Source of the DNA: RGIG5579 sp045544655
GTDB lineage: Bacteria > Bacillota > Clostridia > Oscillospirales > SIG627
Direction of reading: 5' to 3'
Length of the DNA: 6,931 bases
NCBI GenBank assembly: GCA_045544655.1
Contig: JAZPZL010000067.1
Span: 1-6,931, forward strand
This document shows, in pieces, positions 6,028-6,931 of this stretch. The notes beneath the pieces are model-generated. The model was not told the origin of the DNA and did not search any database. It worked only from the letters and a program-made list of their open reading frames with translations. Positions within the stretch are counted from its first letter, which is position 1, and each line of letters begins with the position of its first letter. Position numbers and translations under genes: made by a program.

Positions 6028-6699
6028 TTAAAACAATGCCCGTGCACACAGGCAAAATTTGGAAATGGATGCGGATTGCTTTGGAATATCCTCCAAAAGG
6101 CGGGAAAGGTACGGCGGAAAATAATCGTCGTATTTTACCTCGAGAACCGACGTTCCCGACTCCAGAACGGGAATGGGAGAAACATCATCCGTCAGAGAGG
6201 AAACGAATTTCGAAGCACAAACGTTGTGATCCAGGGTGATACGCACGTTTCCCGCGGGATGCAAAAATGCCGAGCGCTCATAATCAACGAAAAGCAAGGG
6301 CTTGAAAGCATCAAAGCGAATTCTCCTGCAAAACAAGTCAAACAAGTCGCTGCCCCTTGGCGTAGGATCGGGTGCCAAAAGCATTTGGGCAAGATCGGTA
6401 CGGATCACCTCGTAATTTTTCAAACACAGCTTGCCCCGCTTTTCTTTTTTCTCCAAACGGATATAGGACAGATCGGAATTGTAAAAGCGAATTCGGTATT
6501 TCTCGCGGTTTTCCAAGCCGTTCAGCTTATCAAAATAGCAAGAAAAGGCAGGGTCCTCAAAATACAGACTGCGAATACGGTATTTCCCAAGGGAATCTGT
6601 ATGGCGATCCATACTCATCACGGCAGACAGACGGGAAAAGAGTAAGGAGGTATAAGCAGTGCTGACAAAAAACTTCAGTTCGTTTCTCGGAACTGCCAT
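6028..6699 (-). CDS. VTC-domain protein, polyphosphate-polymerase-like
   Basis: This 223-residue protein corresponds to the catalytic VTC domain alone, a triphosphate-tunnel fold that in yeast Vtc4 makes polyphosphate from ATP. Visible family motifs: RNELKFF (5-11), YRIRSLYFED (40-49), KYRIRFY (67-73), LEKKEKRGK (82-90), DYERSAF (139-145), NVRITLD (151-157), LEVKYDD (186-192) and SISKF (211-215). These supply the basic and acidic tunnel residues expected for activity (K9, R69, R71, K84, R142, R153, E187, K189, K214); the assignment to Vtc4 positions is from memory. There is no SPX domain, as is usual in bacteria. The start at 6699 was chosen because GGAAGGGGAG lies 6 bases upstream and the family match begins at once; a longer in-frame extension to 6855 would cross the promoter. 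The substrate and product in bacteria are uncertain, and polyphosphate synthesis is inferred. Confidence 0.88.
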   Translation of the reverse strand: MAVPRNELKFFVSTAYTSLLFSRLSAVMSMDRHTDSLGKYRIRSLYFEDPAFSCYFDKLNGLENREKYRIRFYNSDLSYIRLEKKEKRGKLCLKNYEVIRTDLAQMLLAPDPTPRGSDLFDLFCRRIRFDAFKPLLFVDYERSAFLHPAGNVRITLDHNVCASKFVSSLTDDVSPIPVLESGTSVLEVKYDDYFPPYLSRLLEDIPKQSASISKFCLCARALF

Positions 6700-6705
6700 A
6701 ATCCA

Positions 6706-6715
6706 CTCCCCTTCC
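6706..6715 (-). promoter_or_regulatory. Ribosome binding site that fixes the VTC gene start
   Basis: On the minus strand GGAAGGGGAG ends 6 bases before the ATG at 6699. It supports this start over the upstream in-frame ATG at 6855, which lies upstream of the predicted promoter. Confidence 0.8.
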
Positions 6716-6736
6716 GCATACTTTAAAAACAAGGTT

Positions 6737-6765
6737 ATTTTACCAAACACTACACCTTTTGTCAA
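6737..6765 (-). promoter_or_regulatory. Sigma-A promoter of the VTC-DUF4956 operon
   Basis: On the minus strand a perfect -35 TTGACA (6760-6765), a 17-base spacer and -10 TAAAAT (6737-6742) with an upstream TGG extended -10. The inferred start is near 6730, about 31 bases before the VTC ATG. The -35 box sits only a few bases from the ribosome binding site of the divergent lipoprotein gene. Confidence 0.85.
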
Positions 6766-6767
6766 CC

Positions 6768-6776
6768 AAGGAGGAG
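6768..6776 (+). promoter_or_regulatory. Strong ribosome binding site of the lipoprotein gene
   Basis: AAGGAGGAG lies 5 bases before the ATG at 6782. It is close to a full anti-Shine-Dalgarno match and supports this as a real gene start. Confidence 0.85.
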
Positions 6777-6781
6777 TCAAG

Positions 6782-6931
6782 ATGAGGAAAAAAGCAATCC
6801 TGGCCGTTTTTCTGCTAAGCATCCTGTTTTGCTTCGGCTGTTCATCTGAAGTCAAAAAAGATGAGCCGATTTTTTTTGATGAGGAAACGAGCTTTCACAT
6901 CGGGTTCAAATCGAACGGAACGAATGCGAAG
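6782..6931 (+). CDS. Predicted secreted lipoprotein, N-terminal fragment (runs off window)
   Basis: The first 50 residues of a gene that continues past the window end. It starts MRKKAILAVFLLSILFCFGC, a classic signal peptide: a basic n-region, a hydrophobic core and a cysteine at residue 20 preceded by Gly. The lipobox is loose because position -3 is Cys rather than Leu, but a lipid-modified cysteine at 20 remains the best reading. After it come SSEVKKDEP, a polar linker typical of lipoproteins, and the start of the mature domain. The family cannot be recognised from this fragment. It is divergent from the VTC-DUF4956 operon, with about 80 bases between the two start codons. No convincing sigma-A promoter for it can be seen in that gap. 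Confidence 0.8.
   Translation, partial: MRKKAILAVFLLSILFCFGCSSEVKKDEPIFFDEETSFHIGFKSNGTNAK

Noticed and set aside
6076..6645. 189-codon plus-strand open frame over the VTC gene
   Set aside because: It is opposite the conserved VTC motifs, is of low-quality composition and has no family resemblance; treated as a shadow frame.
6700..6855. N-terminal extension of the VTC protein by 52 residues
   Set aside because: It would cross the VTC promoter and the divergent gene's ribosome binding site and coding start. The family match begins right at the 6699 ATG, which has its own ribosome binding site.

Overview
The window looks like chromosomal DNA from a Firmicutes bacterium, probably a Clostridia member. 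I infer this from consensus sigma-A promoters with extended -10 motifs, strong AGGAG-type ribosome binding sites, moderate GC with A/T-tract intergenic DNA, and a VTC-domain/DUF4956 gene pair of a kind common in Clostridia. No taxonomic marker gene is complete here, so the assignment is an inference.

Left edge (1-187): the 5' end of a tRNA gene, probably tRNA-Thr, is transcribed leftward out of the window from a near-consensus promoter. A promoter for the defence operon fires rightward. Between the two promoters lies an A/T-tract inverted repeat, and a near-perfect palindrome covers the -10 box of the rightward promoter.

Centre (188-5306): a compact three-gene operon joined by two ATGA stop/start overlaps. 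It encodes a TerB-N/TerB-C protein (527 aa), a BREX-type P-loop ATPase of the DUF2791 kind (445 aa) and an Lhr-like superfamily 2 DEIH-box helicase (734 aa). This gene set and order match the anti-phage system Shango (sngA-sngB-sngC). All catalytic motifs that can be read in the ATPase and helicase are intact, so the system looks complete and functional. It ends at a bidirectional hairpin terminator shared with the convergent operon.

Right (5341-6699, minus strand): a two-gene operon with a VTC-domain protein (a polyphosphate-polymerase-like triphosphate tunnel fold) followed 9 nt later by a four-segment DUF4956 membrane protein. It is driven by a consensus promoter at 6737-6765. These two are typical partners and are unrelated to defence. 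The divergent gene at the right edge (6782 onward, plus strand) encodes the start of a predicted lipoprotein and is cut by the window end.

The most notable content is the intact Shango operon next to a tRNA gene. It is a known system rather than a new one. Its promoter architecture and the sequence features of this divergent homologue are the points worth following up. No CRISPR array, insertion sequence, integrase or toxin-antitoxin pair is visible.
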